From: SKLM01 sp964450435
Lineage (GTDB): Bacteria; Chloroflexota; Anaerolineae; B4-G1
Assembly: GCA_964450435.1 (NCBI GenBank)
Contig: CAYVCX010000005.1
Coordinates: 1 to 64,000, forward strand
DNA length: 64,000 nucleotides
Direction of reading: 5' to 3'
Below are positions 1 through 9,327 of this stretch, one piece after another. Position numbers and translations under genes: made by a program. Under the pieces are notes generated by a model. The model had not been told where the DNA came from, did no database searches, and saw only the letters and a list, made by a program, of their open reading frames with translations. Positions within the stretch are counted from its first letter, which is position 1. Each line of letters begins with the position of its first letter.

Positions 1-118
1 GCGGTCTGCCGTGTCCCTGCTCCCCTATTCTACCATGGGTCTAACATACAAGGGATGTTGCCCTGGCGGGAAGACTCGAGTCTGAGGAGGTCGCTGACAG
101 AGCCCCAACGAGCAAACC

Positions 119-577
119 CTAAGTGCCGGGCGGGGCACCACCCGGCGGTGGTGGCCAGGAGTCGCCGCGGCGGCCGTCGTCGAGATCTAATGTCCTCCCG
201 TCCCGTACGTTCGTCGGCTGTTTGAGCCAGAAGCGAACGCCCCGGCCGGCCAGGCGCTCATCGGCATAGCGAGGTATCACGTGAAGGTGGGCGTGAAAGA
301 CCTCCTGACCGGCAACGAGGCCGCAGTTCCACCCCACGTTGTAGCCCCGGGGGCTGTACCGGGCATCAATCCTCTCCCTGCCCTCCTGCAGGAGGCAGAA
401 CGTCGCCGCCCACTACTCCGGGGTCAGATCAAAGACAGCCTCCCGGTGAACCCGGGGCACTATGAGAGCCGATCCGACCAGCACCTCTTGCGGCTCCTGC
501 AACAACAGGCAGTGTTCGTTCTCCAGAACGACTTGCAGGCGTTCGGCAGACTCGGGGTGGCAGAACGGACAGGTCAT
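119..577 (-). pseudogene. HIT-family hydrolase with an internal amber stop
   Basis: Reading from the ATG at 577 gives a histidine-triad (HIT) nucleotide hydrolase or transferase of about 152 codons. It opens with a zinc-type CPFC motif (MTCPFCHPES) and has the active-site motif HAHLHVIPRY near its end. Codon 55 (413-415) is TAG, in the context TPE-stop-WAATF, where relatives usually have a second Glu or another residue. The frame is otherwise uninterrupted and uses high-GC third positions on both sides. A single G-to-T change (GAG to TAG) would explain the stop. It is either a recent nonsense mutation or a sequencing error; nothing nearby suggests programmed read-through. Confidence 0.75.
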
Positions 578-692
578 ACTCGGTTCCTCCGGATACTGAC
601 GGAGAATCGGCGCGGCGCTCGGCTCCCCGTCTCACCACAGCGCCGACCGATCGACCTCAGTGCAGGCTGGACCGGGCTGACTGGGCAGCCGG

Positions 693-896
693 TCATCCAG
701 CCTGAGAAGACCCTTGGTTCAATATCCACAGGCCGCTGGCGACGAGGCAGATTACGCCCAACCCAAGGTAGACAGGTTGGGTCTGTCTGTCAACGGGCGC
801 CAGCCCGAACGCCGTGACGACCAGGACGACACCGGTCGTCAGGTTGCTCACGACGAGGACCCAGTTCAGTCGCTGTTTGAGCTGTCGTTGGTCCAT
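693..896 (-). CDS. Small two-helix membrane protein, unknown function
   Basis: This 67-residue protein has two hydrophobic stretches, about residues 12-32 and 41-59, joined by a short polar turn (VDRQTQPVY), so it is probably a two-pass inner-membrane protein. An AGGAG lies a few bases upstream of the ATG. The N-terminus is basic and Gln-rich (MDQRQLKQRLN), suggesting it faces the cytoplasm. No family is recognised. It lies alone between the HIT relic and the ZIP transporter, all on the minus strand. Confidence 0.5.
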   Translation of the reverse strand: MDQRQLKQRLNWVLVVSNLTTGVVLVVTAFGLAPVDRQTQPVYLGLGVICLVASGLWILNQGSSQAG

Positions 897-1008
897 CGCG
901 GAACTCCTGTAGTGTGACGGACCGCCGCCGTGTCACCGGAGGTCGGACGGCAGCAACCCGTGCGTCCTCCTGCCGAGCACATGCGACCGCGCGGCCACCG
1001 CCGTAGGC

Positions 1009-1917
1009 TTACCCCAGGAGCAGCAGGCTGATCGCCATCACCAGCATGCCGGCGACCAGGCCGAATATGCTGTCGTGGCCTTCGCCGTAGGCGCGGCTGG
1101 TCGGCAGGAGCTCATCGAGGCCGATGTAGACCATCACGCCAGCGACGCCGGCGAAAAGGACGCCCATCACCTGCGACGGAAAGGCACCGTCGATACCTCC
1201 TACCGTCTGGCGGAGGACGAGATAGGCGATCATCGCCCCGACGGGCTCGGCGAAGCCGCTGATCACGGAGTAGAAGAACGCTCGACTCCGTCTGCCGGTC
1301 GCATAGTAGATGGGAACGGATACACTGATCCCCTCCGGGACATTGTGGAGCGCGACGGCAACGGCGATTGCGACGCCCAACCTGGGGTCCTGAAGGGCGG
1401 TGAGGAAGGTCACCAGCCCTTCGGGAAAGTTGTGCAGGGCAATGGCCAGGGCTGTAAAAAGACCCGTTCGCAGCAGCTCATCGTCGTCGGAGGCAGCGTT
1501 CTCACGGTGAGCCGCCATCGAATGCTGGTGCCCGTCTGCGGCCGGAGCGACGGGCTGGCCCAGGGAATCCACCTCGCCGCGAAGGGGTGCCGTCACGGCA
1601 CCTGTATGGGTTTCGTGCGGGTTCTCCGCCTCCGGGATCAGGTTGTCGATCAGACCAATGACCGCAATGCCCCCAAAGAAGGCCGCGACGTTCATCCAAT
1701 TCCCCAAGGTCTCCCCGTAGGCCGCCATCAGCGCATCGGCGCCCTTGAAGAAGATCTCCACGAAGGAGATATACAGCATCACGCCGGCAGAGAAGCCGGT
1801 GGCAACGGACAGAAAACGGAAGTTGGTCCGTTTGGCGAAGAACGCAATCACGCTGCCGATGCCAGTGGCCATGCCGGCGAAGACGGTCAGCCCGAAGGCA
1901 ATCCAGACGTTGCTCAT
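1009..1917 (-). CDS. zupT: ZIP-family divalent metal transporter (ZupT-like)
   Basis: This 302-residue inner-membrane protein is expected to import Zn2+ and other divalent metals. It has the two ZIP signature helices with metal-binding motifs HNFPEG (162-167) and HNVPEG (191-196), in the usual order, and about eight hydrophobic segments. Between helices 3 and 4 (about 95-145) is a polar loop with scattered His, Asp and Glu, typical of ZIP metal-sensing loops. A GGAGGAG stands before the ATG. It appears monocistronic. The family is clear; the exact metal is not. Confidence 0.92.
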   Translation of the reverse strand: MSNVWIAFGLTVFAGMATGIGSVIAFFAKRTNFRFLSVATGFSAGVMLYISFVEIFFKGADALMAAYGETLGNWMNVAAFFGGIAVIGLIDNLIPEAENPHETHTGAVTAPLRGEVDSLGQPVAPAADGHQHSMAAHRENAASDDDELLRTGLFTALAIALHNFPEGLVTFLTALQDPRLGVAIAVAVALHNVPEGISVSVPIYYATGRRSRAFFYSVISGFAEPVGAMIAYLVLRQTVGGIDGAFPSQVMGVLFAGVAGVMVYIGLDELLPTSRAYGEGHDSIFGLVAGMLVMAISLLLLG

Positions 1918-2144
1918 ACGATCTCCTCCCGATCAATGGCGAATCTGATCCGATGAACGGACATCCTCACATCTGTCAGAAAGCCATTCGGAGCAAGCGG
2001 GGAGAGCAAAGCATCCCCCACTATCTGGTCAGCAGAGGGCGGCACCCCGTCTCCAGCTTCAAAGCGTGGCAAGAGCTGTCCTCAACTGCCATTCTACCAC
2101 AACCCTGGAGCGATGTCAGCCCAGCGGTACGCAGCATCGCCGCC

Positions 2145-2425
2145 CTAGAAAACACCAGCATCGGGCTCCACCGGCATAGAGCGCGCCAGGAGAGTGGCCT
2201 CAGCCAGGTCCTGCTCCAGATCCCCACTCATCGCGCGCTCGCGGCTGGCTTCCGCCCACCCCGGGAACTCGGGCAGCCGCGACGCCACACAGAGGTTGTA
2301 CAGCGTGGCGAGCGGTCGGTCGAGGATCGCCTCACGCCGGTCGACGGGGCCGTAGGCCTCACGAAAGCAGACACCGCATCGCACGAGAGAGAAGCACAGA
2401 CGTTGCGGACATCTCTGTAGCGCAT
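2145..2425 (-). pseudogene. Possible frameshifted small hypothetical gene
   Basis: Two overlapping minus-strand frames with strongly GC-ending codons together read like one short protein. The first starts at the ATG at 2425 (MRYRDVRNVCASLS) and continues, after a shift of one frame near 2385, into RCGVCFREAYGPVDRREAI and on to a stop at 2145. A G-rich stretch could supply a ribosome site. No family is recognised and the shift point is uncertain, so this could be chance. Confidence 0.25.
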
Positions 2426-2603
2426 CCCCTCCCCCCCCGTTCCTTCTGCCTCAGCCCAAACCCAGGGTCCTGCCCAACACGCCCATCGTGCCCCACCTCC
2501 GTCCCTCCGCTCGGCCCTGGCTCGACCGCTCTAGCCGCCCCGCGAATGTCCCCGGGATCGCATCGTCCGGGGCGGGCACACCGCGCCCGTCATTGAGGCG
2601 CGT

Positions 2604-3299
2604 CTACCTTCTCAATCGAGCTGACAGCTGCACGATGTGCTGAGTATGATCTCTCTCGTGCCACAAGGTCCGCCGCAGCACCTTGCGAGGCGACCATCTC
2701 TCACCGCTACACTCAGTCATGCGCCCCTCGCCAATGAGCCGCAGCAGTTGGGTTCGTGTGTTCCCTCGTACAGCCTCCAGCTTCTCGAACACATCCTCGG
2801 GCAACGACGGCCACTCGAGTGACAGCCCCAGCCGGTCGAGATACCAGTTCTCGGCTCCAGCGACGTGCTCGAGCACGCCGGCAATGCTGTCACGATCCTC
2901 GCCCTGGATGGGCCGATGAAGGCTCTCTGGACGCAAAGAGCCGAGCACCTTCAGCAGGTCCTGCCGGGACCAATTCAGCAGCCTCAGTCCTGCTTCCACA
3001 TCCCAGTATGACAGCGGCCGGCGGTCAGACTTGAAGAAGGCGTTGATCAGGTAATCGGGGTCTTCCGACGAAGCGTGGGCTCTGAACTCCTCTACCAGTT
3101 CCACCTCGAAAGGGCCGCTCACATCGGGCAACGATTGATCGTGTCGCTTGATCCAGGCGTAGTAGTGGGCAATACGGGTGGGTGCTCGCGCCAGGGCACG
3201 CTCGGGGTCTCTGGCGGAGCTGAAACCGCCGGGCAGATCCACGACCCAGCAGACGTAGTGATCCGGTTCGATGTCCTCAAGAGCCACTGGGTACGCCAT
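2604..3299 (-). CDS. DinB-like protein with an N-terminal extension
   Basis: The C-terminal half (about residues 80-230) is a DinB/YfiT-like four-helix bundle. Its putative metal-ligand histidines are in EHVAGAENWY and WHERDHTQHI, the spacing seen in metal-dependent DinB enzymes such as thiol transferases. The first 75 residues are a separate small alpha/beta region (AYPVALEDIEPDHYVCWVVD) resembling HicB-type antitoxin folds, a weak resemblance. The start is taken at 3299 because GGAGGAG lies eight bases upstream; the longer frame has no such site. Substrate unknown. Confidence 0.8.
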   Translation of the reverse strand: MAYPVALEDIEPDHYVCWVVDLPGGFSSARDPERALARAPTRIAHYYAWIKRHDQSLPDVSGPFEVELVEEFRAHASSEDPDYLINAFFKSDRRPLSYWDVEAGLRLLNWSRQDLLKVLGSLRPESLHRPIQGEDRDSIAGVLEHVAGAENWYLDRLGLSLEWPSLPEDVFEKLEAVRGNTRTQLLRLIGEGRMTECSGERWSPRKVLRRTLWHERDHTQHIVQLSARLRR

Positions 3300-3604
3300 A
3301 TCTCCTCCAATCCATCGCACGACGAACAGGCGGGCAACTTGCCGTTTTCAGGGTTCTCGCCTTCCTCCCACGCGTTACCTGTTTATCAATCGGGCTCCGC
3401 CGCCCGTCGGCCTGGTCAACTGCTGCGCTCACGAGCGGCAAGGGGCCGCAGCTTTCGTAGCCCGGATGGGTCGGCACGTCCCGCACCTCCAACCATTGTA
3501 TCATCGCTTGGGAGAGGCGAAAGGAGCCTGGCTCGGGACACGCTGGAATCCTGCTGGATCCAGCAGAAGCTGCTGGCTCACTTGCTCCGGAGCAAGATAC
3601 CCGG

Positions 3605-3904
3605 TCACTCCGCTCGCCGCTGGCCGGTCAGCCGGAACCGCACGATCCCGTCAGGACAGATGAACGCAATCTCGCAGGGTCCACTCCCGCCAAGATTTCT
3701 CAGGTCCCCCTCGCATCTCACAGCTTCCATGCTGGGGAATATCTTGATGAACGAGGTCGGGCAGAAGCCCGCAGGCGTCCCGTACGCACATTCGAACGTG
3801 TCGCCGGGCTCGAGCCCCAGCCGACACTCCTCCGGCCTGCCCTCCTCGCCTACCCGCTCCACAACGATGGTGAAACGCCAATCCTCACGGTACCACCTCT
3901 TCAT
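3605..3904 (-). CDS. TIGR04076-like small protein
   Basis: This 99-residue protein has the layout of the TIGR04076 family: an N-terminal beta-strand (RFTIVVERV), then GDTFECAYGTPAGFCP, a helix with conserved aromatics, and a C-terminal strand (GIVRFRLTG). The family is found in anaerobic bacteria and archaea and its function is unknown. The start overlaps the 3' end of the DUF402 gene by 20 bases, so the two are probably translated together. A second family member lies at 7896-8204. Confidence 0.7.
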   Translation of the reverse strand: MKRWYREDWRFTIVVERVGEEGRPEECRLGLEPGDTFECAYGTPAGFCPTSFIKIFPSMEAVRCEGDLRNLGGSGPCEIAFICPDGIVRFRLTGQRRAE

Positions 3905-4409
3905 CCTCCTCGTCTCCTTGAACGGCTATCTCGGGCCTACCGCCAGGTTCCCAACCGTTCGCCACCGCAACAGCGGCCCGCGCCACCTCGTAGCAGGCCC
4001 GCTGGAACTCGATGGAATACGCGTATCGGGAAGCAGCTTCCCGGAACTCGTCTTCGTCCACGATGCGCGCTCGCTGCGGCGGCACGCGGCTCACATCCAG
4101 CTCGTGGTCGGTGAAGGACATCTCGGTGTCCCTGATCTCCACCGGGCTGTTGATGTCAACGTAAATCTCCTCGAGAGTTCCATCAGGCGTGTACACCTCA
4201 AGCAAGCTGTACCGTCGCTTCGGCCAGTAGTGGGACCGGATGGCGTAAGGCGACGTGAAAGGGCCATCCACATCCTCGACTCTGTGGTGAGGCGGCGTGA
4301 CCAGCACGACCCGGTCCTCCTCGACAGCCTCGACGGTGGCAAGCCACGAGCGGTAGCACGTCCCGTCGGCCTTGTGTGCTTTGACCCGGGTTCTCTGACC
4401 GACCTCCAT
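3885..4409 (-). CDS. DUF402 family protein
   Basis: This 174-residue protein has the DUF402 core, a small beta-barrel whose characterised members hydrolyse nucleoside di- and triphosphates or act on RNA. The visible core runs from HYWPKRRYSLLEVY through IYVDINSPVEI to FTDHELDV, carrying the acidic metal-binding pair typical of the family. The C-terminus ends in an acidic tail (GDEEDEEVVP). It is the upstream member of a two-gene overlap with the TIGR04076-like gene. The substrate cannot be told from sequence. Confidence 0.75.
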   Translation of the reverse strand: MEVGQRTRVKAHKADGTCYRSWLATVEAVEEDRVVLVTPPHHRVEDVDGPFTSPYAIRSHYWPKRRYSLLEVYTPDGTLEEIYVDINSPVEIRDTEMSFTDHELDVSRVPPQRARIVDEDEFREAASRYAYSIEFQRACYEVARAAVAVANGWEPGGRPEIAVQGDEEDEEVVP

Positions 4410-4469
4410 ACATATCTCCCAAGCGGTGAATCACCGGCGTTGCGCGCCTACCGCGCGATCGCGGTGCAT

Positions 4470-4849
4470 TCACACTCCCTCTCCTCCCGTCGCTCCTATA
4501 CCCCGCTTCCTCGATCGCACGCACAGAAAGCCGGAACACCGGGACAACTCCGCGTAGTCCTGCGGCGCCTCTTCCTTGAAGCGCTCGGTGGGTGTTGGCT
4601 CAAGGAGGCGTTCCAAGACATCCCCCCGGGAGAAGCGGGTCGAGAACAGCGCCGAGGCGACGCCGATACGACGGCATGGTGATGGGCATCCCGAACCCGG
4701 TCCACTGGAACTCTACCAACTCTGTCTCGAAATAGTTGCCCGCGGGATGGAGCAGGTAGTCGGCAAAGGGATGACCGACGGAGAACACCGGGAGCCTGAC
4801 GGTTGGAGGCCCGGGCGAGCAGCGGGCGAGGCATCCTACCACCGTTCAT
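4470..4849 (-). pseudogene. C-terminal relic of a SAM-dependent methyltransferase
   Basis: The frame from about 4849 reads LPVFSVGHPFADYLLHP, then YFETELVEFQW and SYRRRLGAVLDPLL, the C-terminal half of a class I methyltransferase. Near 4620 a run of six G shifts the frame; the other frame continues VLERLLEPTPTERFKEEA and SRCSGFLCVRSRKRG to a stop at 4470. The SAM-binding N-terminal half is missing: the relic begins about 30 bases after the neighbouring acetyltransferase relic ends. It is therefore both truncated and frameshifted. Confidence 0.65.
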
Positions 4850-4879
4850 AGGCCGCTAGAACGAAGGAAACCGTCGCGG

Positions 4880-5769
4880 TCAGCCAGTCCAGTGCCACAC
4901 AGAGCGGTTGTAGACCTGGCGGAAGCCCAATGACTGGTAGAACGGCATCGCACTCCCCACACAGGCGACCCGAGCGCCGAGCGCGCCGCAGCGCCGAACG
5001 CCCTCCAACACCGCCGCGCGGCCGAGTCCCAGGCGACGGTAGTCCGGGTCGGTGGCCACGGGCTCGACGTAGGCAATGGCGTGCACAGGCTCCAGCCACA
5101 TACCGCAGTACGAGACGAGATCCCCATCGGGCGCCTCGACCACAACGTTCAGGTCCTTTCGGAAGTTGGGGGCCGACTGCATAAACTCGCGGTCTCCGAT
5201 GCCGTCTTCCGGCGGCTCGTCGCCGTGACGGAACCACGCCACAGGACGCGATCCACCTCACGCAGGTCGTTCTCCTCGGCCAGGCTCTTTAACTGGAAGC
5301 CGGCCGGCAGAGGAATCGGCGGCAATGGATCCGGGATGGGTAGGTGAGACATCGGCTCGCAGCCGTCGCCCCTCATGTACCCTCTTTCGTAAGCCAGGCT
5401 CTGAAACTCGTCGTCCTGGTCGTTGATGAGCACGCGCCGGCGTCGGGCCCCGTCGCTCACGGTGCTCAGATGCTTCTCGGCGTAGCGCAGCATGTCCGGT
5501 TTGAGCGCCGCGTAGTCAGGATGAATCTCGAAATAGGCGATTCCCATGGCGTGCTCCGGATGGGCGACGGCGACGATCTGTCCATCTGCCTCCCAGACGC
5601 CGACGGCGTCCAGGTCAGCGTTGCGGATGAGGGGATGGTAATGCATACACTCCCAGCGCGGTTGCACCCAGTTAACATGCCGGCCCGTGGTGCGGTAGGT
5701 CCTCACGAGGAGCCGGCCGACCTCCTCGTAGTCGACTGCGTGATTGTAGCGTCTGAGCGTGGTCGCTAT
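4880..5769 (-). pseudogene. Double-GNAT acetyltransferase, frameshifted
   Basis: Two frames together give one GNAT-type acetyltransferase of about 295 codons. The N-terminal part (VRTYRTTGRHVNWVQPRWEC to REVDRVLWRG) runs to about 5245. There a missing base moves reading to the frame that carries the C-terminal GNAT domain, with its acetyl-CoA motif PDYRRLGLGRAAVLEG and SLGFRQVYNRSVWHW. Upstream, GGAGGA (5776-5781) is well placed for codon ATA at 5767-5769; no ATG lies there, and the first standard in-frame start is a GTG at 5706. Loss of both the start and the frame points to a dead gene. Confidence 0.7.
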
Positions 5770-5883
5770 CGTCGTTCCTCCGTTGCCGAGTACGACTGCG
5801 CTGTATGCCCCTTCCCGATGGGTCGTCCATTCCCCGCCCTCTTCCGAACCACATCAAAGGGGAAGCGGACAGGGCATGGAGCC

Positions 5884-6504
5884 TCAGGGCAAGCCGTGCC
5901 CTCTACGAGCCCGCGGACCATCGAACGACTCTAGACGCACGATGATCTCGCTCCGCTTGAACGTGCGGATGCCGAACCAGAGAATGGCAGCATTGACGAG
6001 CCACACCGACAGCCCCACCACGATGACAGCCAGCGCATTCAAGTAGAGGACGCCGGCCAGCTGCCCGAAGACGAGCAGCAGGACTGGGATCACCATCATT
6101 CCGCTGAGCTGATAGGCATCCTGGAACGTGCTGACGCGGGATGCGACGAGGATGATCACTCCCAGCCCCAACCCAGCCGCGGCGGGAGCAAGCCAGAGCA
6201 CCAGGGCCACCCACATAGCGTTGGGAAAGAATACGCGGCCCATCACCGGTCAGGCGCTCAGGCACACAACCAGCGCGTAGAGGATGAAAACCCCCAATCG
6301 CACCAGGAAGGGTGGAATCCAGGAGGCCATCAGCTTCCCCAGGAACAGCTCTGTGTCGGTGGTGGGCGTGTGGAGCAGGGCCTCCAGCGTCTTGCGCTCC
6401 TTCGCCACGTACAGAGTGACATATGGGCATCGCCGAGAATTGCGGGCGATCGCCTCAGCCCTCTCACTCGTGGTCGCGTTGCCAAGCAGCACGGCGCACA
6501 GCAC
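5884..6504 (-). pseudogene. ABC-2 type permease relic with TGA in place of Trp
   Basis: The sequence AKERKTLEALLHTPTTDTEL followed by LFLGKLMASW is the hallmark cytoplasmic segment of ABC-2 export permeases. Three or four hydrophobic helices follow (VALVLWLAPAAAGLGLGVI, VIPVLLLVFGQLAGVLYL). At 6250-6252 an in-frame TGA interrupts LSA-stop-PVMGRVFF, where relatives carry Trp (TGG). The N-terminal helices are missing; the first 30 or so residues do not match the family. A 5'-truncated gene with a nonsense mutation is the simplest reading. Confidence 0.7.
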
Positions 6505-6597
6505 ATCTTCCTTGGGCCCAGTCTCTGCTTGCCCGGACGGGTGCCACTCAGCACGTCGAAACTCCTTAAACCCCGGGCCCGAAGTCTGAACTCGGAG

Positions 6598-7185
6598 CTA
6601 TGGCTCCAGACAAGCAGGGATGGAGTTGCTTTCTCCCTCTGGAAGCTGTGTGTTCCCCTGCTCATCATAGATCTTCACGTACTCCACCTCTGGGAACTGC
6701 AGCAAGTTCCGCGTAATCGGTTCGGCAACCGTATAGACCCCACCATGGGATCGGCACTCCCCCGTCAGGGCGATCCTGGCTATGCCATCCTCGATGGTCA
6801 GGGAGCTGAAGCCGGTGAAGCCGCTTGAGATCAGTTCAAGCCCGCGCTCGCGCTCGTCCTCTGTGGGACCCTCGAAGAATGCCGACATCACCGCCTCAGG
6901 CACATCGGCCGAGGCATCGACGAGCCGACTCACCGGCGCCTCATAGGGCGGCTTTGCCTGAGCATAGCGGTCACTGTCGGTGAAGTACACGGTGATCTCA
7001 ACCAGCTCGGGCGTGGCAGTCGGAGTCAAGGTTGGGGTTGGAGTGGGAGTGCGGGTGGGGGTTGGAGTCGCAGTTGGCGAGGAAGTTGGAATCAGCGTCG
7101 CGGTGGGTGCTATCTGGACCCGACAGGATGCGCCACCAACCGACAAGAGAGCCACCAACGGAATGACCACGATTTTGCTTCGCAT
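6598..7185 (-). CDS. GerMN-domain lipoprotein
   Basis: This 195-residue exported protein has an N-terminal signal peptide ending in a lipobox, GGASC, with the lipidated Cys at about residue 21. A Thr/Pro-rich linker (about 27-58) follows, then a GerMN (sporulation and spore germination) domain starting at VEITVYFTDSDRYAQ. The domain ends FPEVEYVKIYDEQGN, typical of the fold. The start at 7185 was chosen for its AGGAG and because the signal peptide begins there. GerMN lipoproteins are common in non-sporulating Chloroflexota; their role at the cell surface is not known. Confidence 0.82.
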   Translation of the reverse strand: MRSKIVVIPLVALLSVGGASCRVQIAPTATLIPTSSPTATPTPTRTPTPTPTLTPTATPELVEITVYFTDSDRYAQAKPPYEAPVSRLVDASADVPEAVMSAFFEGPTEDERERGLELISSGFTGFSSLTIEDGIARIALTGECRSHGGVYTVAEPITRNLLQFPEVEYVKIYDEQGNTQLPEGESNSIPACLEP

Positions 7186-7895
7186 GATATGACTCCTAGC
7201 AGAGAGACCTGTGCGTCCGGCGGACGGACGCCAGTCCCACCGTGTCCATTGCGAACGGAAGGAACTGCCGGAAGTCCACCATTGGCTCAGGCAGCAATGC
7301 TCTCCCTCCAAGCCGAAAGGCGCACCACTCCCGAGCCATGAACCGCGCCACCGTCCAGGCCACTGATGGTCCATACAACACCCACCGCTATCATCGCACC
7401 TGCCATTGTCTCACGTTTCCGCACCAAGTCAATTCCAGCAAAGCGGCCAACGCCCGTGGTGAAGGTGGCTGCCACACCAATGATCTCGGGAACAGAGCCA
7501 GCGAGGGCCCACCTGAACCAAGACGGCGAGCCGTTCCGAGTACTCACTCGGTCACCTTCATATGCGCAGGTGCCTGCACGTCAGCCCCCCCTCGGGCTTG
7601 TTCGATGGCATTTGTCTGTCACAGGAATCACGTCTCCAGCCGGGCAGACGCCCCCCAGAGGTTTGATGTCACAGGCTCTTGCTCACCCGAGTGCCAGGCA
7701 TTGATCCGCTCGGCAGAGGAGTGAATCGCCGCGTACACGACCATTGCGCACCCAGCCAGACCCGACGTCACGCCGTGGAACAGCTCCGCGCACTCATTCA
7801 CCAGTGCTGGCAGACGGCCCACCCACGATTCCCCGCCGCCCCCTAGATGGACACGATCCTCCGTCTGAAGGCTCCGGGAAGCAGAAGCGTCTCTG
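7186..7895. other. No supported gene
   Basis: Short frames exist on both strands, including a minus-strand stretch (7287-7547) with one hydrophobic segment (MAGAMIAVGVVWTISGL) that could be the tail of a lost membrane protein. None has a convincing start, family or codon pattern. The stretch lies in the decaying part of the window. Confidence 0.4.
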
Positions 7896-8204
7896 TCATT
7901 GATCTGCCGCCGGGGCGTCGCGCACCCGCCGAATCTCGAACACCACCGGATTCCAGGCGTCCGGACACGCGTGGGTGGCCACATCCCGGTCCTCCAGCCA
8001 GGGGAACTCCGCGCCATAGCGCATCGCGAACACCTTGGGCAGGAAGCTGTACAGGGCATGGATGCACACCTTTCCCCGTACGGTGATCCCATCAAACACG
8101 ACCTCGTCGCCGACCCTGTGGCCGGCAGTGCAATGGCCCTCCTGCTTGATCACTCTGGCCATGATTCGATACCCGTCGTCCTCGTGGATCGGTTGACTGT
8201 CCAT
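7896..8204 (-). CDS. TIGR04076-like small protein, second copy
   Basis: This roughly 102-residue protein follows the TIGR04076 pattern closely: RVIKQEGHCTAGHRVGDEVVF, then CIHALYSFLPKVFAMRYG, EFPWLEDRDVATHACPDAWN, and a final strand (PVVFEIRRV). Several Cys and His residues could bind metal. GGGAGGG lies seven bases before the ATG at 8204. Its function is unknown for the family. It shares the fold but little sequence with the protein at 3605-3904. Confidence 0.75.
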   Translation of the reverse strand: MDSQPIHEDDGYRIMARVIKQEGHCTAGHRVGDEVVFDGITVRGKVCIHALYSFLPKVFAMRYGAEFPWLEDRDVATHACPDAWNPVVFEIRRVRDAPAADQ

Positions 8205-8316
8205 CAAGACCCTCCCGCCACTCGAGCTACACGGCCACGATGCCTGTCACAGGCATTGTGTGGCTAACAGGCACCGACCGGCCTGTGCAGGGCCGCCGGT
8301 GCATCGCAGCAAATCG

Positions 8317-8652
8317 TCAGCCCCGAGATGCCTCTGGTTGGCATCGAGGCGCGGAATCGTCCACCGTCTGGACCGTCTTGCAGCCTACCCGCTCGTACAG
8401 CTTTCTGATCCTGCAATTCGACTCGTGCACGCCCAACTCGATCGTAACGGGACCATCCCGATGTCGATCCTCCAGGTCATACGGGACCTGCAGCCGATCC
8501 CGCGTCTTCGGAATGACCGCCCGAAGATCAGGGCGGGAATACGCAAGACCCGCTTTGCGGTTCTCCACCCAACAGAAACCGGCCAGTTGACGATCTTCGG
8601 AGGTCCCGTAGGCCTCCCCTACCGTCTGGAACGATGGCTGAACTCCGACCAC
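8317..8652 (-). pseudogene. Possible acetyltransferase relic
   Basis: The end of this frame, IELGVHESNCRIRKLYERVG, followed by CKTVQTVDD, looks like the last helix and strand of a GNAT acetyltransferase. The acetyl-CoA loop that should precede it is not readable in this frame; nearby residues (LQVPYDLEDRHRDG) suggest a damaged version. No start codon is supported. Reported as a probable remnant only. Confidence 0.35.
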
Positions 8653-8868
8653 GTCAAACTAACGAGCGCCAGAGTACGCTTCAGATGCAGCGTGTCAGCC
8701 CGCGCCTGATCCGAAGAGATGCAACATACTCGTCGCCCTTCGCCGCTGCGTAAGTCGGCATCCAGTCCCTCACTGGTCGTCACGCATGCCCCGCTCCCGA
8801 CGGGACGATGTGAACGCTGGGTGGCCCCCTCCACCTACCGCTCGCTCATCGCCGTGTCCGAACCTCGA

Positions 8869-9219
8869 TCAGCCGCCTCTGTATGCCACACCATCGATCA
8901 TCAGCAGGCAGTCGGGATCGATGAAGGCGGTGGTTGAGGTCATTCGGGCCGGAAACTGTCCGTCGGCGAAGTGGTCGTGGAAGCCTTTCTCCATCTCCAG
9001 CAGGTCCTCGATACGCTTGAGCCAGACGTTCACCTTGACCAGGTCCGCCAGTGCCAGCCCCAGCTCTCCGAGCGTCTCATCAAGATGCGCCAAGGCACTC
9101 TCCAGCTGGGCGGAGAAACTATCGCCGAACCTGCGGTGCAGGCCGAGAAACACGTAGTCGCCCGCAGCAATGGCCGACGAATAGCTGTAGGGGGTCGAGA
9201 TTCTCTCGATGTCGGACAT
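8869..9219 (-). CDS. RidA-family (YjgF) protein
   Basis: This 116-residue protein has the RidA trimer fold: YSSAIAAGDYVFLGL near the start, the middle helix LESALAHLDETLGELGLALA and strand VKVNVWLK, and the end FPARMTSTTAFI. RidA proteins hydrolyse reactive 2-aminoacrylate and other enamines or imines. The conserved Arg that binds the substrate carboxylate is present in FPARMTS, but the usual C-terminal IEIEAVA-type ending is altered to CLLMIDGVAYRGG, so activity may differ. AAGGAG precedes the ATG at 9219. Confidence 0.85.
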   Translation of the reverse strand: MSDIERISTPYSYSSAIAAGDYVFLGLHRRFGDSFSAQLESALAHLDETLGELGLALADLVKVNVWLKRIEDLLEMEKGFHDHFADGQFPARMTSTTAFIDPDCLLMIDGVAYRGG

Positions 9220-9327
9220 GGCTCGCTCCTTCAATCAGTTTCGGGCAACCCGCTGTACTCACCGCAGCACCGAGCACCGCAGCGGGCCGCCGACAGCGCG
9301 CTGTGGGACGCAGTTCACACGTTTGCA

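Noticed and set aside
7010..7100. Short tandem repeats resembling a CRISPR array or VNTR
   Set aside because: They encode the Thr/Pro linker of the GerMN lipoprotein, with no uniform repeats or spacers. No CRISPR array was seen anywhere.
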